Positions 1 through 14,800 of a stretch of 64,000 bases of DNA are shown piece after piece. Origin of the DNA: Apostichopus japonicus (taxonomy: Eukaryota; Echinodermata; Holothuroidea; Aspidochirotida; Stichopodidae); contig NC_092581.1 in the NCBI RefSeq assembly GCF_037975245.1, forward strand, positions 570,501 to 634,500, written 5' to 3'. Numbering within the stretch: the first letter of the stretch is position 1; each line of letters opens with the position of its first letter. Position numbers and translations under genes: made by a program. The notes beneath the pieces were generated by a model. The model did no database searches. It had not been told where the DNA came from and saw only the letters and a program-made list of their open reading frames with translations.

Positions 1-329
1 TGAAGCAAACAGGTGTTACCTGCTACATGCAAAATTGGTAAAGTCATTTAACATTAATCTTGTTACTCAAATAACATTCGGCACCTGCCAAAAGCAGACC
101 TTAAATGATGCTATAAGGAAAAGGCCCAGGAGAATTGTAATTACTCAAAATTGCTTTTCTACCTGTAATGCAAATTTAAATTTATTTCAAAACTCATTCA
201 CATTTAAATTATCATTTTGTAACATTGTCTGGAAAATGTAATATTTGATGTGAAAAATGAGGAAGTTCAACGGATGCTTTAGCAAAAGGTGATATCAAAA
301 TAAAAAATCTTTTCTTATTAAAACGACCT

Positions 330-1400
330 GTCTTTTAATAATCCTTTGCGTGAGGTCCAAAATAAATTAGAAATTACATTACATTCCCAGAAAAGATGCT
401 CAATTGTTTCATCTCTACGTCCGCACAGATTTCACCAGAGGTTTTCATAGAGAGATAACATTTAATTAGTTCGTAGAATGCGGTGCAGAAAACGGTATTG
501 AAAATAAATTAACTTAGTTTCTCTTAAAGGATTTAATAAGGGTTTGGAAAAATCACTTGCAATTGGTTTTCACTTAAATCAAAACTAACTTTCCATTTAA
601 CAATCGACCTTGGACTCTTGATCCCCTGTGCAATAAGTTGCTTAAAAATACACCTCGACAGATGTACAGTGTGATGAATCGCATGTAACAATGAAGTATC
701 AGTACCAGTGTGAGCTTGAATCAATGACGTTTTCCAGTGAGCTGGGATGGCATTAATAATCCCATAATAAACAGTGAAAGGGCAGTTAATATATACCTTT
801 CTCTGAAGTCTGAGAAAGATAAAAAGTGATAATTTTCATCAATCATATCATTATATCTTATTCCATTGTTAAACCATGTTTTATAAAATATGACCTTGTC
901 ATTTACTTTAATATAATGATTATTCCAGATGACTTGACTTTAAAAGTAATCATTAACTTCTTTCAATGCAAAATCAGACGAAGCGTTAAGAACTTCATCA
1001 ATGAATGCATTATGCGTGTCCACATCATCTGCCTTGTACTTGCAACCAAAAATTCAATTAGCCCCTTTAAGATAATAATTGAAGTAAATTTTCCGAAAGG
1101 CAACATTGCATCAGTATATCACTTAACCCAAGTGCATTTCAAACCATTTATAACACTTTAAATGAGGGTTGCATTTAACCCCCCCCCCCCACTCCCTCCC
1201 TTCTGAAATAGAGCTTATTAGTGTCGTGCGCTGACTTTTGTCTGGTTTTCTGGACCAAATGAAGCTGAATAAAATACTTTCCAGTTGTTTAATGAAGTTG
1301 TTAGGGGGGTAAGGCAAACACTGAAATAGGTATGTGTTATTAATTTCGTTGTTATGGTAACAATACATAGGACTAAAAAGAAGTATACATAACACATCGA
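330..1400 (-). mobile_element. L1/Tx1-like non-LTR retrotransposon, 3' part, degraded
   Basis: Read on the minus strand, this stretch gives the end of a LINE reverse-transcriptase polyprotein in several frames. At about 1330-1240 it reads a region with FSFIWSRKPDKSQRTTLI, typical of the segment after the RT thumb in L1/Tx1-type elements. At about 520-370 it reads FQYRFLHRIL, then CGRRDETIEHLFWEC, the C-terminal zinc-knuckle-like ETxxHLFWxC signature. Stops and frame breaks show it is dead. No 5' part is present. The clade call rests on these motifs only. Confidence 0.7.
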
Positions 1401-2721
1401 GAATAAAGAACTAAAGCTTATCATTTAACTTTATGCAACGTAAAATGGTGAACGAAAAGAACCTATAGTCTAAGAAGGGTTGAAGTAATTCTAGTTGGAT
1501 AAAGATTGCAGCAAGGTAACTAAAATAATTTATTAATGCTTCTTTGCTACCATTTGGCCAGGTATAAATATTTTTGTTCCCCCCCCCCTTTAAATTGAAT
1601 TTCATTGCTGGATAAAAAGGGTGGTTTCATCTTTATTTGTTTATATTGTTATGAATTAACTCGATGCTAACTGAGGAATTTACCACTCCAGGTTTCAACT
1701 AGTTTACGGAAAAGTAAACAAATTAATTGTACCTGAAAGTCTTGTTATCAATTATGTTTAGGTTGGTTCACAAACTTCCCTATATCCACTCACGCATTAA
1801 GTCTACGATTCTCGGTATGTGTATGAATAATCAGATGAATCGATGTGCTAGAGATGTGGACACAAGATTGATCAATTTTGGTCGTCGTTTCCGTTCCTGT
1901 CCATTGAACATAAGATAAGCCAAGAAGAAGTGAAAGAGAAGCTAGGATACGTAACAAATACCCCCCCCCCCAAAAAAAAAAAACACTACTACATTGCATA
2001 CAAATGGTAATGATTAAATGTAAAGTGTGTCCAAGAATTTGAACAACATGTCACGTTGTGTAATTTTGCACTGAATTTTACGTGTACCAGTTTCGCAACA
2101 GGAGTTAGCCGCAGTTAACGTAAATTGCCATATGAAAACAATCAAATCCCACTGTTCCCCTATTCTCACCCCACACCCTTATTTCAAGCCTCTTTTGGGG
2201 CTCTTAAAGATGGTGAATACAGAGTAATTGACAATGGGCTTGATTTGTCGAGGAGAGATTTCCGGACGAGAAAGGACGTATGATAAAGTAAGCTGTGGCA
2301 CATGTTACAGAAGTAACAGTTGACTTGCTTATTGCACTATTTGCTTATACAAAACATATACGTGGATGTTCTGGTAAAGGTATTTTACAAAGGTAAGGCC
2401 AGGTAGGTTTACTCCATCAGCAAGGCTAGGAAACTTGAATGGTGAGTAGCAATTTAACTACGAAGTATAATTGTTTGATCGGGAACAGGGCAGCCAGTTA
2501 AAGGAGTATATATAAACTGTAACAAAGTGGGAGTTCGGGAGGGAGAGGAGTTGACTATTAAAATAATTTCCTTTAATGGCTTTTTTTGATATATACTGAG
2601 CTTGTGGAAAACTTTGCCAAAATTACATGTATATTTCAAACTCTGTAGCTTCACCATTCCCACCATTTACCTTAATACAATACAGGAATAAATATATTTG
2701 TTTTCACTTTTTTTTGTTTAG
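1401..2721. other. Non-coding stretch upstream of the first recognised exon
   Basis: No exon or element could be supported here. There are three poly-C tracts (about 1179, 1578 and 1970; the last runs into poly-A) and AT-rich sequence. I looked for the N-terminal half of the kringle (CxG..Y.G pattern) and did not find it, so the first half lies beyond the left edge or is too short to see. The first 329 bases also hold nothing I recognise. Confidence 0.4.
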
Positions 2722-2829
2722 GTTTCAAAGAGAACTTTTGTCGTAACCCAGATGGTTGGGCCAAACCTTGGTGCTTTTATACAGATAAAGATGGCAACCT
2801 ACAGTGGAAGACGTGTGCCATTTTAGAAT
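2722..2829 (+). CDS. Exon 1 of model: C-terminal half of a kringle domain
   Basis: Codes for a 36-residue piece with [15 protein letters not shown] and [10 protein letters not shown], the second half of a kringle (conserved FCRNPDG, PWC and W..C...C). Kringles are small triple-disulphide domains that bind proteins or lysine-like ligands. The acceptor is TTTAG at 2720-2721 and the donor GTAAGT at 2830; phase is 1 in, 1 out. The last Cys codon is completed by exon 2. The matching first half was not found to the left. Confidence 0.85.
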
Positions 2830-5800
2830 GTAAGTTAGTAATCTCATCAGGTAACCTAAAACGATTGTATGATAGCATGGTCTATATAGCGTGGTCTATC
2901 AGCTTTGATCTTTAGACTAACAATTTAACCGATATGCTGGAGGTACTTTAAACTAAAATAAACATTAAGTTCAAATAACTTCATTAACGTCATATTTTAC
3001 ATAAGTAAAGTCAGTTTTACTGAATTTTAATGCAAATAGGTAAAATTTCTGACATGATGTCTTCTAAGGTTTTTTCTAATATCGTTAAGGGTCTTCTAAT
3101 GTCTTCTAAGAGATTTTGTGTGTCTTCTAAGGATGTTCAAGGTGTATTCTTATGGTTTTCAAAGGGTCGTCTGGTCTCTTCTGATGTCTTTTAAAACTTC
3201 TGTGTAATTTCAAAGACAAAAAGACACTAGGAGTGCCTTAAAAGACTCCAAATGACCCTTTGAAGAACCCAGGCACTATTAGACCTACAAAAAACACAGA
3301 CAACACTATAAGATCCTTAGAAGACACTAAACACTGTTGTCTTCTGACGTCTTCTGAAGTTTTTAAGGGTATTCTGGTGTCCTTGTGAAGTCTTCTGATG
3401 TCTCTTGAAGTCATCTGGTGTCTTTTTATATCTTCTAAGGGTCTTTTTTCCTCTTTAAGTTGTTTTCTGATGTCGTCTAGTCTATGTTTGTGTCTTCTGA
3501 GGTCTTTTATTGAGTTATTATATTCTAAACATCTTCTGGTGTTTTCTAGTGTATGATGATGTCTTTGAAAGTCTTTGCAACAAGCGCTATTAAGTGAACA
3601 GTTGAACGCAATTAGATAGTTTGACGTTATATTCGTACCAAGTCAGCCTTGTTTCTGAAATTACAGTCGACCTACATATTACAGAATGTGAATATGGGAA
3701 TTCTCCGAACAAAAGTATGGCCTTTTATTCACTCGACCGAATCTCTATTCGGTCGAATTACATGACGAATATTCAAGAACATAATTCAACACATTCAAAG
3801 TGTTTTACAAATTACCGTCCACCTTATATCTGAAAGATTTCCCTTATTTATGTCAAATATTGTTTCCTGGAATGACAGTGTACCAGTAAAACAGACGATA
3901 CCATATATGTTATTGTCATCTTGTGCATAATGATGAATTAAGAATTAACCTTAAAACTGTAAATAACCCTAGCCCACACTAAAAATACACAGATACTGAT
4001 GGAACTCAGCTTAAACCTAAAGAAACTACTTACTCAGCTTAAGCAAAATTCAATTTAACAGTTTTTGTCAGTTGAAGCAGAAGTCAAAGGGTTCAACTTG
4101 ATGACTCCCTTAGTACCCCATCACGCCCCACTGCTTACGATTGATGCCAGTAGTTATTGCCGGAGAAAGTGGCGATTGTTGGGAACAGTAGTTAATTGTT
4201 ACGTTCAGAGTCATCTTAATACTTCTGGTAATATCTACCGTTAGGTACCCTGGATTCAGTGTTACATCAATTTCGTCGTTATCCAAGAACTTACTACCAT
4301 GACGAAAGCTACGCGTACGACTCAGATGATTTGGTGTATGGTACCTCGTACACGGAAGAAAACTGCGCTCTAAACTGCTTCAATGCACGTTTCACTTGTT
4401 TATCCTTCATGTAAGTAACCAACCCATTAAAAATTAAGTTCTTCTTTCTCTCGGGTACAAAAATGCAATGTCATGCAACCAATATTTTCTTTCTCTTAAT
4501 ATATTTTTGTCACCGTATAGCTTTGAGCCAGTAAAGACACCGGCAGAGAAAGGCATTTGTAAGTGGTCTTCGGCCTCCCCCAACGTTAACAGAGCCCTCG
4601 CAGAATTGCCTGAAAATCCACAATACGATGTATTTGTGAGAATTGACCAGGGTAAAGTATTTTATGTCGGCTTAATCTGTTGCGCCTGTTTTACAACAGG
4701 TGTCATTATTACACGATGCCATCATTACTACCATCAGTATAGTGCACTCTTTAAAACAGCATAGCACAAGCTGGCGTACTCCAATTAATTGCACCCTTAA
4801 CTAATACACTAAATCATCAAATAATGTGGTCTCTAAATCATCCGTGCAGATGTTACCAATAGCTGAACGTTACCACTCACTGGATAGATGACACATTAGC
4901 ACCTTAATGTTTCCGTATCAAGCAAAATATTTTGCTATGGGACTATTGGGTTTTTGGCAGTAGTCTTGTAATCAAGCGTCTTTACTCACCAGAAGACAAT
5001 TTTTGCAAGTTGCTCTTGGAAGGACTGAAATGCCTCAATTGACTCAATATTAACACCGCTTGTAATTCTATTTGTGTGCTCTGACATCCTATCCACAAAA
5101 GTCAGATCCTATTTAAATAACATACTGAAAAAGTTGTTCCCCTTTTGCTTTTTGGGTATTTTTCTTGAGATTGGAGAACTCTCGGGCGGATTGATATCAA
5201 TGCCGTTGTAAAATTCCATTTCTTTTTGTGTATATTCAGTCCGTGCATGTATACAAACATATACCTTGAGCGGAATCATAGTTATGGGGGGAACTACTCA
5301 TCGTTATGGGGGGAACATACTCACTTTTGATGTCCTTTTTATAAATATTTATATTTATACTTGAAATAAATAAATGAAAATAAATGAAATAAATGAAAAC
5401 TAAACTTATCTGCAAACAGAATTTTGTCCTCTCACTGATATGGCCGTCTCTTCTTTCCCGTCTTTGATAAGCCGGTCACAACGGCATTCGATCTCAAAAA
5501 TGTAAGAGTGCAGTGGTTCATGAAGTGTTATCTGTCCATCCCAAAGTTAACATTGCTGAAGCCAATCAAGTTTTAAACAGTGTTTTCGACATCCTCCTAG
5601 GCCTTGTCAAGCAGAGCAGAAAACCAAACATGCGTTTCATACCAGTAATGTGTTCATACCATTACTTATTTTTTCTGTGGTGTGTTTGATAATGTTATCC
5701 ATGAATTAAATTTCTTACACTTTCGAGTCCTCATCTTGTTTTCCACTGACTTAATTGGGCGTGACCTCTAATTTGCCACAGTGAAGCACGAAGTAGGGTA

Positions 5801-8800
5801 AGTGTCCATAAACGGATGCGATGAGTTTTGACTTAATCTCGCACGATTTCTCTAAAGATCTGTGTTTAGACCGAAGGTAATAAGTCATAACGTATCGGGT
5901 ACTATTACCTTTAAAGGGTCTCCATGTATGACAAGAACAGACTCCTGGTTTTAAAACATTCGTTAATCCTCTCACCTCCAACATATGGGGCAGTTGGGAA
6001 ACATCGAGAAACATTTATCGTCCAAATGTTACATAGTGATGCTTTGTGGGTATATATCAGAGCCTTTTAAGATATTTGTAGTGGGTAGGCAATTTCCCCA
6101 AGGAGACCATTATGGCACGATCTAAGCGGAGCGCCACCGTCGGTTCCTCCCAGATTGCCGGAAAGGGCACTTCGCAATCCTTGTAATTTGCATCTAAACA
6201 TTCTTTATTTTGAGATCTCATGGTTTAGAAATATGCACTTAAAATTGAGGTAAATTCGGTAAACTCACTTTGTAGGGGGAAAAAGGGCTTTATGTTACTT
6301 TGTATATGCCCTGCTTTATTCATTGTTTCACACAGCTAATTGCTACTGGAGAGGGGGGGGGGGTCAAATAAGCTGAGTGGGAGGGCCGTGTATGGGACTG
6401 GGGGCCAGGGCCCACCAATTGATATATTAAAAGACCCTGGTATATACAGGTAAGAATAACACAGTGCCTCAGTATTTATAGTTAAAATGTTGGATCACTG
6501 ATATATAGCAGCTAACTATGAAACTGATAGGGCTTATACATATCAAAACACATCAATAGGCGTTCTAAATATATTTATGAACTGTAGTTTCACATTAGAC
6601 TGTTACACTTTTCACGCAGGTTAAATATTAGGAGCTCTCTACATTTATTGTTATTCTAACCAAACTCGTGAGCATCAACAAACGTACGGCCATCGAATCC
6701 GCGATCGTTGCATATACGTGATGAGCGGTTAAAATAAAACTTGTGATCTTTTCTAACGCCGTTCCTACAACCTGTAACAGCACGCTACAAAATTTCAGTT
6801 GACGACAAGGGTCCCATATATAGGAATCTTGCTTCTTAATGAATATCATTATACCCAAATACATGTCATTACAATTTTGTTATTTAATTAAAGTCTTCAA
6901 ACTGTCAAGTGTCAATATAATGACTGCATGTCTATGTTAATTACCATACCAGGATAATTCATGTCATCATGTGTTTTCATCCCTACAGAATGTGATCCTC
7001 TCAAAATACCAAGCCTACCAGGTAAATTGTAGCATTCATCATTTCTTCTTGTATTCATTATTTATGAGAGTGACGGTCCATCTACATAAAGAATATTGCA
7101 TGTGAAATATTGATGGAAATGTCCTTTTCTTAATTAAGTTGGATTAATTCATTAAATAGAAATGCAGGTTTCTATAACGGGTATAGATAATGGTGACTCC
7201 ATTGTGTGGGGTTCCCCTCTTGCCCCCTCTAACCCAATAATTAGAAGTAAAATGGTACATTCTTAAGTATACTGTGATGATAAATTACGTCTGCATGCTA
7301 TTTACATGAGGAATATTTATGTGAAATATATACTATTTTTAATGGATACGTCCTATTTTTCTTAAGTGAGCTGGATCATTAAACAGATAATTAAACTTGA
7401 ACAAAATAAGCTGAGTTAAAATAAAAATATGCTACTCTATTTTTAAGCTTTGCATTTGTGATTTTTTTAAATACATTTACAGAAAAATGTTCCTTACCTG
7501 TCATGATCAGAACCAAGGCAACAAACATTGAAGCCCTGCGATACACGAACCTCTTCAAGTACAGCAAACTTGGCTCTAACCAATGCTGGCGGCCTACCAA
7601 CCCTAATGAAACATTAACAGTAAGGTGTATACTAGTGATGGAATGATCTGATACCGGTAATGTGGAGCAACAGTAACAAATTAAATATTACATGCATCGT
7701 CGCACTAGCCCACCTTCGTCCTCAATCGAATCTCATTATGTGTTGGATATGCCTATATTTGCAACTTTAGCATTCTTGTCTGCTAAATGGTATAGTATCC
7801 CATGGTAGCTAGTGGAACAGAACAATGTGGTGGCAATGCATGTAGCCTTTCTATACAACGATATACATCCTAGTCATATATTCTTACATTGGACACAATC
7901 ATTAGTTAACAACTCACAATAACCACGGTTAGTATACACGCGAATAATCCGGGATTGTTTAAATAAAACGGAGAAGATTTTTGTTGTGAAATGGTCGGTA
8001 TTGTTCCTCTTGTTACACTTAAGGGTATAGAAGATGTAATTGGTTTATGGTCTTATCCTCCCTTCTTGGTCCCCTTTCACGAGCAGAAACGTAACGGTTG
8101 ACGCCCTTGTATCTCGTTTTCCATTTCAGCTAACCTTACCAGAACGCTACGTCATCAGCGGTGTTATTGTACACGGTTGTGATGATGATAGTCTCGGCTG
8201 GGTTAAAACATTTTCCGTGACGTCAGATTACAATGATTATCCACAAGAAATTGTAAGTATCTCGGTTAGGTTTACACTTATTAAGATATAAATCGCACTT
8301 ATAAGAGAGTTTACCAGATGATGATGCTGCTGATGCAATAATGACCATAATGATATCGATGAAGCTATATGTATCCTCCCACATAGGCCTATAATTGGAG
8401 AACGCTTGTGATCACCATCGGAGAAGTTAGATACAGCATATTTAAATAATGTATTACCCACCCTTCCTGATGACTACTTCTCAGCCTTCGATCTTTTTTT
8501 TTAAAAGATTGGAATTGGTAACGCTGAACCTCGATGTCCATCGCTGGTTACTCTGAAAAACCCAGCCTATACCACTGTCATAAGAGTTAAACCAGAGACA
8601 GTCCATATTGGAATTGCAATGAAAGTTGATCTCCTGGGTTGCCGTGACAACGGTGAGTTTAAAATTCACAATATGGCCTAGGGCAGTGGTTCTCAAAGTG
8701 GTCCCTGCCACCCCGGGGGCGTTGGGAAGTCTCAGGGGGCGCTACAGGGTTCACGCGGAGTAGGGAATTGGCACTGATTTGGGGGTCCCTGGCAATAACG

Positions 8801-11800
8801 ACACATCACTGCAGCGATAAAGGGCATCCAGGGGGTCTGGGAACCAAAAAAACAATTTGTGACCCAAAATTATCCAAAAATGGTATTAGAAATTCAATAA
8901 CAACACCCCTAGATCCAATTTCTTTCGCATTTGGATTATATTGTAGCAGAGACATCTCTTGTAACTTATAAGCTCGTAGCGCCACCATTTTAGTCTGTCA
9001 TTTGGGGTATCCCTATCTCTATGAACGGTAGGTCAAGGGTAGGGGGGCATTGGGACAATTCCAGATGGTCTAAAAAAGTTTGAGAACCACTGGTCTAGGG
9101 TATGCATAGACAGCAGCAATTGTACTACATATTGGCCGGGGTAAGAGGAGGATTAAATCCTGCTTTCAACAAATACACAATTGTATTTGACTTAAAGTGG
9201 TAGCCTCAGTTTCCTTCACATTTGCCAAATTTAAAAAAACATCAGTAAATATTCTTTGCTTTTGTCAAAGATTGCGATGATGATCTCGGCGTGATCAGTA
9301 AGACGTTACCAGATACAGCATTCTCTAGTTCCAGTAGCATATTGAATGACCCATCGCAAGTGAGATATCAACCTTTTGATATTCTAAGAGATGGCACGAA
9401 AGGCTGGGTAGGAGAGGTTATGGACGAAATGAAATGGATTCAAGTAAGTTAAATGAAGTTTAGTTTAACCTCCAATACATCCACTCAAAGTCATCCATTC
9501 TCTCATATTCTTAAGTTTCAATTTTTCCATTTATAATTTCACCTCTAACGTCCTCCGGTCCTCACCTTGTTGATTATTTAATATATTTCCCTTTTCACCT
9601 CTTTCCCTTCTCCTAACTTGAACCGTTCTTCGTCCAGAGTATTTTTCCAAACAATCTCTCGATTCCTTCACCTCCCTAGATCAAAGTCAAAACTGTCATG
9701 TCAACCATGTCATGTCAACCATGTCATGTCAACCATGTCATGTCAAACATGTCAACCATGGAAAATTCTGCAAAATTATTCAGTGTTTATGTTCTGATTT
9801 ACTTTATCATGTTTGAAGGTTACATATGAGTCTCTGCAAGTCATCCGTAGTGTTGTGATTAAGGGTTGTAAGGAGCCGTATCCATGGGTGACATCATTCA
9901 AGGTTGCTTATGGCAATGAAATAGATGACTTATTGTGGATCTTAGATGGCGGAAAGAGTGATTTAGCAAAGGTCAGTTAACTTATCGATACATTTTGTAG
10001 AACTATTTACTGAGAGATGCAAATCTAAAAATTAGTATAGAGTAAACATAAAATGAATGAATGACAGAACGGATGGATATGAATATACTGACATCGCCAT
10101 TTAAATATGTTAATGCACATTATAGATGTCCTCCAAGTAGGCTGAAGTATTGGAATCCAAGAACCTTTAAACATTTAATATTAAACTATCTTAGCGATGT
10201 GCATGTTTCAGAACCTTTAAACATTTAATATTAAACTATCTTAGCGATGTGCATGTTTCGGAACCTTTAAACATTTAATATTAAACTATCTTAGCGATGT
10301 GCATGTTTCGGAACCTTTAAACATTTAATATTAAACTATCTTAGCGATGTGCATGTTTCGGAACCTTTAAACATTTAATATTAAACTATCTTAGCGATGT
10401 GCATGTTTCGGAACCTTTAAACATTTAATATTAAACTATCTTAGCGATGTGCATGTTTCGGAACCTTTAAACATTTAATATTAAACTATCTTAGCGATGT
10501 GCATGTTTCGGAACCTTTAAACATTTAATATTAAACTATCTTAGCGATGTGCATGTTTCGGAACCTTTAAACATTTAATATTAAACTATCTTAGCGATGT
10601 GCATGTTTCGGAACCTTTAAACATTTAATATTAAACTATCTTAGCGATGTGCATGTTTCGGAACTTTTCCTTGTTTTTCTGTTTCTTAGGTATTTTCCGC
10701 CAACTTTGATAGAAATACACCAAACCTTGTGTCGTTTGACGAAGGACTGATTGCATTGATGATACGAATTTACCCGGTAACACCCACTGGACAACCTTGT
10801 ATGAAAATGACAGTGATTGGCTGTCCGTATAGAAGTAAGATATCCACATGACATAAAAATACTTGATACTAAATTATAGCTTCCTCTAAAGATGTCAGAT
10901 GTCTGCCAGAGGTATGTCCTATTATGATAGTCGATGTAGTGGGGCTTACCTAATGTTATTGATATAATAGTGATATGATGTTTCTCACAAAACAATGTTA
11001 ATTTTGTTATAGTGATACAAGTTTATCGTGGGACATACATAGATGAAATGATGCTAAATTTATGACGTGCCAATACACCCAGAACTTTTAGTGCGTAATA
11101 TATTTCTCATCAGAAGGGGACTCATTTAGATTACACATCAAATGTTCTGAGTGTATAGCTTCATCTTATCACCTTATTAGTGTGAACGTTGTCGTTTGGA
11201 ACTTGTCTGGTTTATATGGAGAAGCCATGCAGTTAGAGTGACTTTGAAAGTACAAGACAATGAACAAATCATCAGTCTAATTTCTGGACAACAGCGTTCG
11301 ATACTTAAGACATGTCACCAACATCCAATTCACTAATTTGTGGATAGCCAAAAAAAAGAATCAATTGAGAATGTAATGCTATGTGTGTCATTATGCTATA
11401 ATTTAAGACATCTCCACACATTTAAATTATCTGTTATACAGAATGTTATGGAAGACTTGGAATGGAATCCGGACATATAGAACAAACTCAAATAGAGACA
11501 TCAAGTACTAATTCATGCCACCAGGATGGAGGTTTCAGGTTGTTCGGATATCCTCACTTCAGCACTTTTGCAATTACTGCACATTCGAGTTTTCCTGATC
11601 AATTTATTATGATTGATTTACTCGAGGATCACGTGATAACCGCCATCGCCACCCAAGGCACTTTTTCTCCGTCTGACATAAGTCAAAATACTTTCCCAAG
11701 TTACTATGTATTCCAATTTCAAACAAACAATACGGCAGTTGGCTCAACAGAATGGCAGTCATACCGCAATATAGATGGTACTATTAAGGTAAGGGAACCA

Positions 11801-14800
11801 ACTTAAGTTGCCATTACGTTCACCCTCAGATAAATCATTTTAATCCTGAAAGAAAATAAGTGTAATTGATTGCCTATGTGATAATTGTGAACTTGTCAAC
11901 GAGGGGTTTAATTTATTATTTAGTAAGCATATCTGTGGTCAATTGTATGTAAAGGCAGTGGCACTAGAATCAATGTAAAGTAAAAGGTCTTACAGTTTGA
12001 GCTCTGGTTTCGTAAAGTAAGGTGGGTTTTATCATGGACCTATGGTAAATACATCTGAAATCGTCGTCCAAACTATAAAATCAAAATAAGAATGTGCTAT
12101 AAATGTAACCTGGATGGCTTCAAACATTAAGCGTAAGTTACAGGCCATTCGGCAATTCCCACATACATGATTAGCAACATAAAATAACTGCCTTCAAGAC
12201 GGATATTATTATACTTAATTTTATTATTAATACATTGGTCCTAGTTTTAGAAAACCGTTTTCCAACAACGTTTAAAATAATCTCCATTCATAGTGGATGA
12301 CTTTTCTAAACATCAGTAGCTCAAACTGGCGTTTAAACAGCAAGTGTGGATTTAGCGCGATGTACTTATAGATAATTACAGTGGAGCATGGTGAGAACAA
12401 GGTTATGATTCAAACAGATATGATTTATTTCTCCCTCATACCATAGAAAAAGAACAAACAAGAAATTACTTTAGGGTCAATGGAATTCAAGTAATGTACG
12501 CTAGTTGGGTACCTTTACTAGGCCTTTAGCTTCCGTCAGAAATCATGTGAGAGCGTTATCTCATGTAGATCATTACTGTAAAATGACATTTAGTTTATTT
12601 TGTTTTAAGGTGTTCGATGCTAACAAAGACGCGTTTTCTGTAGTTATTAACAAGCTAGACAGACCAGTTGTAGCAACAAAGGTACAATTAATTTACGGGA
12701 GAAATACGGAGACGGATTTAGACGTTCTTGCGTGTCTTAGAATGGAATTGTTTGGATGCAAATTAAGTGGTAAGTAAATGTAATGGTTTCAAAGGTGGAG
12801 GGTTTATCTCATTGCAGACGATGCTTTTAGTGTTTTTTTCTGTCTTATTAATGAAGAAACAGTGCATATTACATTTACCCAAAAGTAGGCATTTACTATT
12901 AATACGGGAGGAACAGTTTGATCGCATTTCAAAATAGTAAGACTATAGTCATTTTAATGGTACAAGCAAGATGGAAAACTTCTTATATATTGTAATAGTC
13001 ATACAATGATAATAAGACTTTTAGAGATCAGAAGTCTTCACTCTGCTGCAATGTACTAAGTACGTGTTACATTTCGATTATGAGTTGCACACCAAAAACT
13101 ATAGGAAAATAATAATATTATAGTGAAACTTAAGCTGTTCAGTTCGGTCTTTTTTATGATTATTATTTTCCAGATTTATATAGCCCTCTTCTCATGCTTA
13201 AGCATGTTCAAGAGCGCTTTACAATGACAGCAAACTGACAAACCCTTAAAATATGAATATGAAGAATAAAATGGACGCAGATAAAACATTAATATAAAAA
13301 TATATATATATATACTAAGGAATAATTTTAAAAATAATATAGATTTATAGTGAAATTCCTAAAAGGAAAGAGTGAGTTTTATGTTATTTCTTAAAAGTGG
13401 CTAATGTTTTGGCATCACAGATATTATTTGGCAGTGCATTCCATAGCTTGCCAGCAGCAAAGTTAAATTGTTTGTCGCCGTAGGTAGCAGTCCTTACTCT
13501 GGGGACCACTAGTGTAAGGGAATTGGCCGATCTCAATGTTCTGTTAGGCTTGTACACATTTGGCATATCAGTTAGGTATTGAGGTGCTTGAAAATGAATT
13601 GATTTATATGCATGTACTAATAGTTTGAACTCGACACGACGGTGAACAGGCAGCCAGTGAAGATCTCTTAAGACAGGTGTGATGTGAGAGAAATGCGAAG
13701 TTCTAGTGAGTATACGTGCCTCTGTGTTATGGACACATTGCAGCCTATTCAAAGTCGATTGTGGTGCACCAATAAGCAACAAGTAGCAGTAATCAAGACG
13801 CGAGGTTACTAGACCATTTACGAGTCATTTGGTTGCATCGTCAATTAAATAACCCTTTATGTGACCGATATTTTGAAGACTCGCGTATCCAGACCTACAA
13901 ACACTGTTAACTTGTTGGGACATGTTCAGATGAGAGTCAAACATTACACCAAGATTGCTTATCGTTGGCGTTGGTGTGATAACAGAATCGCCAATATTTA
14001 ATGAAATGTCATTGACACATTTCTTGTTGCCCTTAGTGGAAAAAAACATTACTTCCGTTTTAGCAGGGTTCAGCTTTAGCTTATTATTGTGCATCCAATT
14101 CTCGATCTCAGCTAAGCATTCAGATACTAGATGCATTGCTTCCTTCTGTACATCCTCATCGTTAGGTTTAAATGACACCTACAACTGTGTGTCGTCAGCA
14201 TAAAACTGGTAGTTTAATCGGTGACGTCGAATAAGATCGTCCAACGGTGCTGATGTATACGTACTGTACATCTTAGGACCTAAAACTGAACCTTGAGGCA
14301 CGCCTTGCTTCTAGATGACAGGTTCAGAATGATGACTACCGGTGGTCACAACTTGTTTGCAAATGCACAGGTATGACGACAGAGCTGCTTGAGAGGGAGG
14401 CCTTAACAATGGCGGTAATCAGAGGAAGTAGCTGATCCACGCAGACTTCAACAACCAGGTTGGTAAAGGGTCGAGTCTACATGACTTTGAAGGTTACTTG
14501 GTGATCAACGACTTCAACTCCGCTTCACTTGCTGACTTAAGCTGATCGAGTGGTACTATAAACCTGTTGCACTATTAACACTCTGGTTGGTGATTGGTTG
14601 CCTTTTGTTTTTGTCAATCTTGTCAGTGAGGAACCTGCTGAATACACAGGGGAGTTCACTGGGGGAGTAGTTTTGCGGAAGGCATGAGCCTTTGTCGTCG
14701 CCTAACATTTCTTTAATGTCTTTAATCCCATTGATAAATGTTCTTGGTATTTGCAACTGGTAGACGGGAGGCCCAAGTTGTTCAACTTGTTACCATTTTG

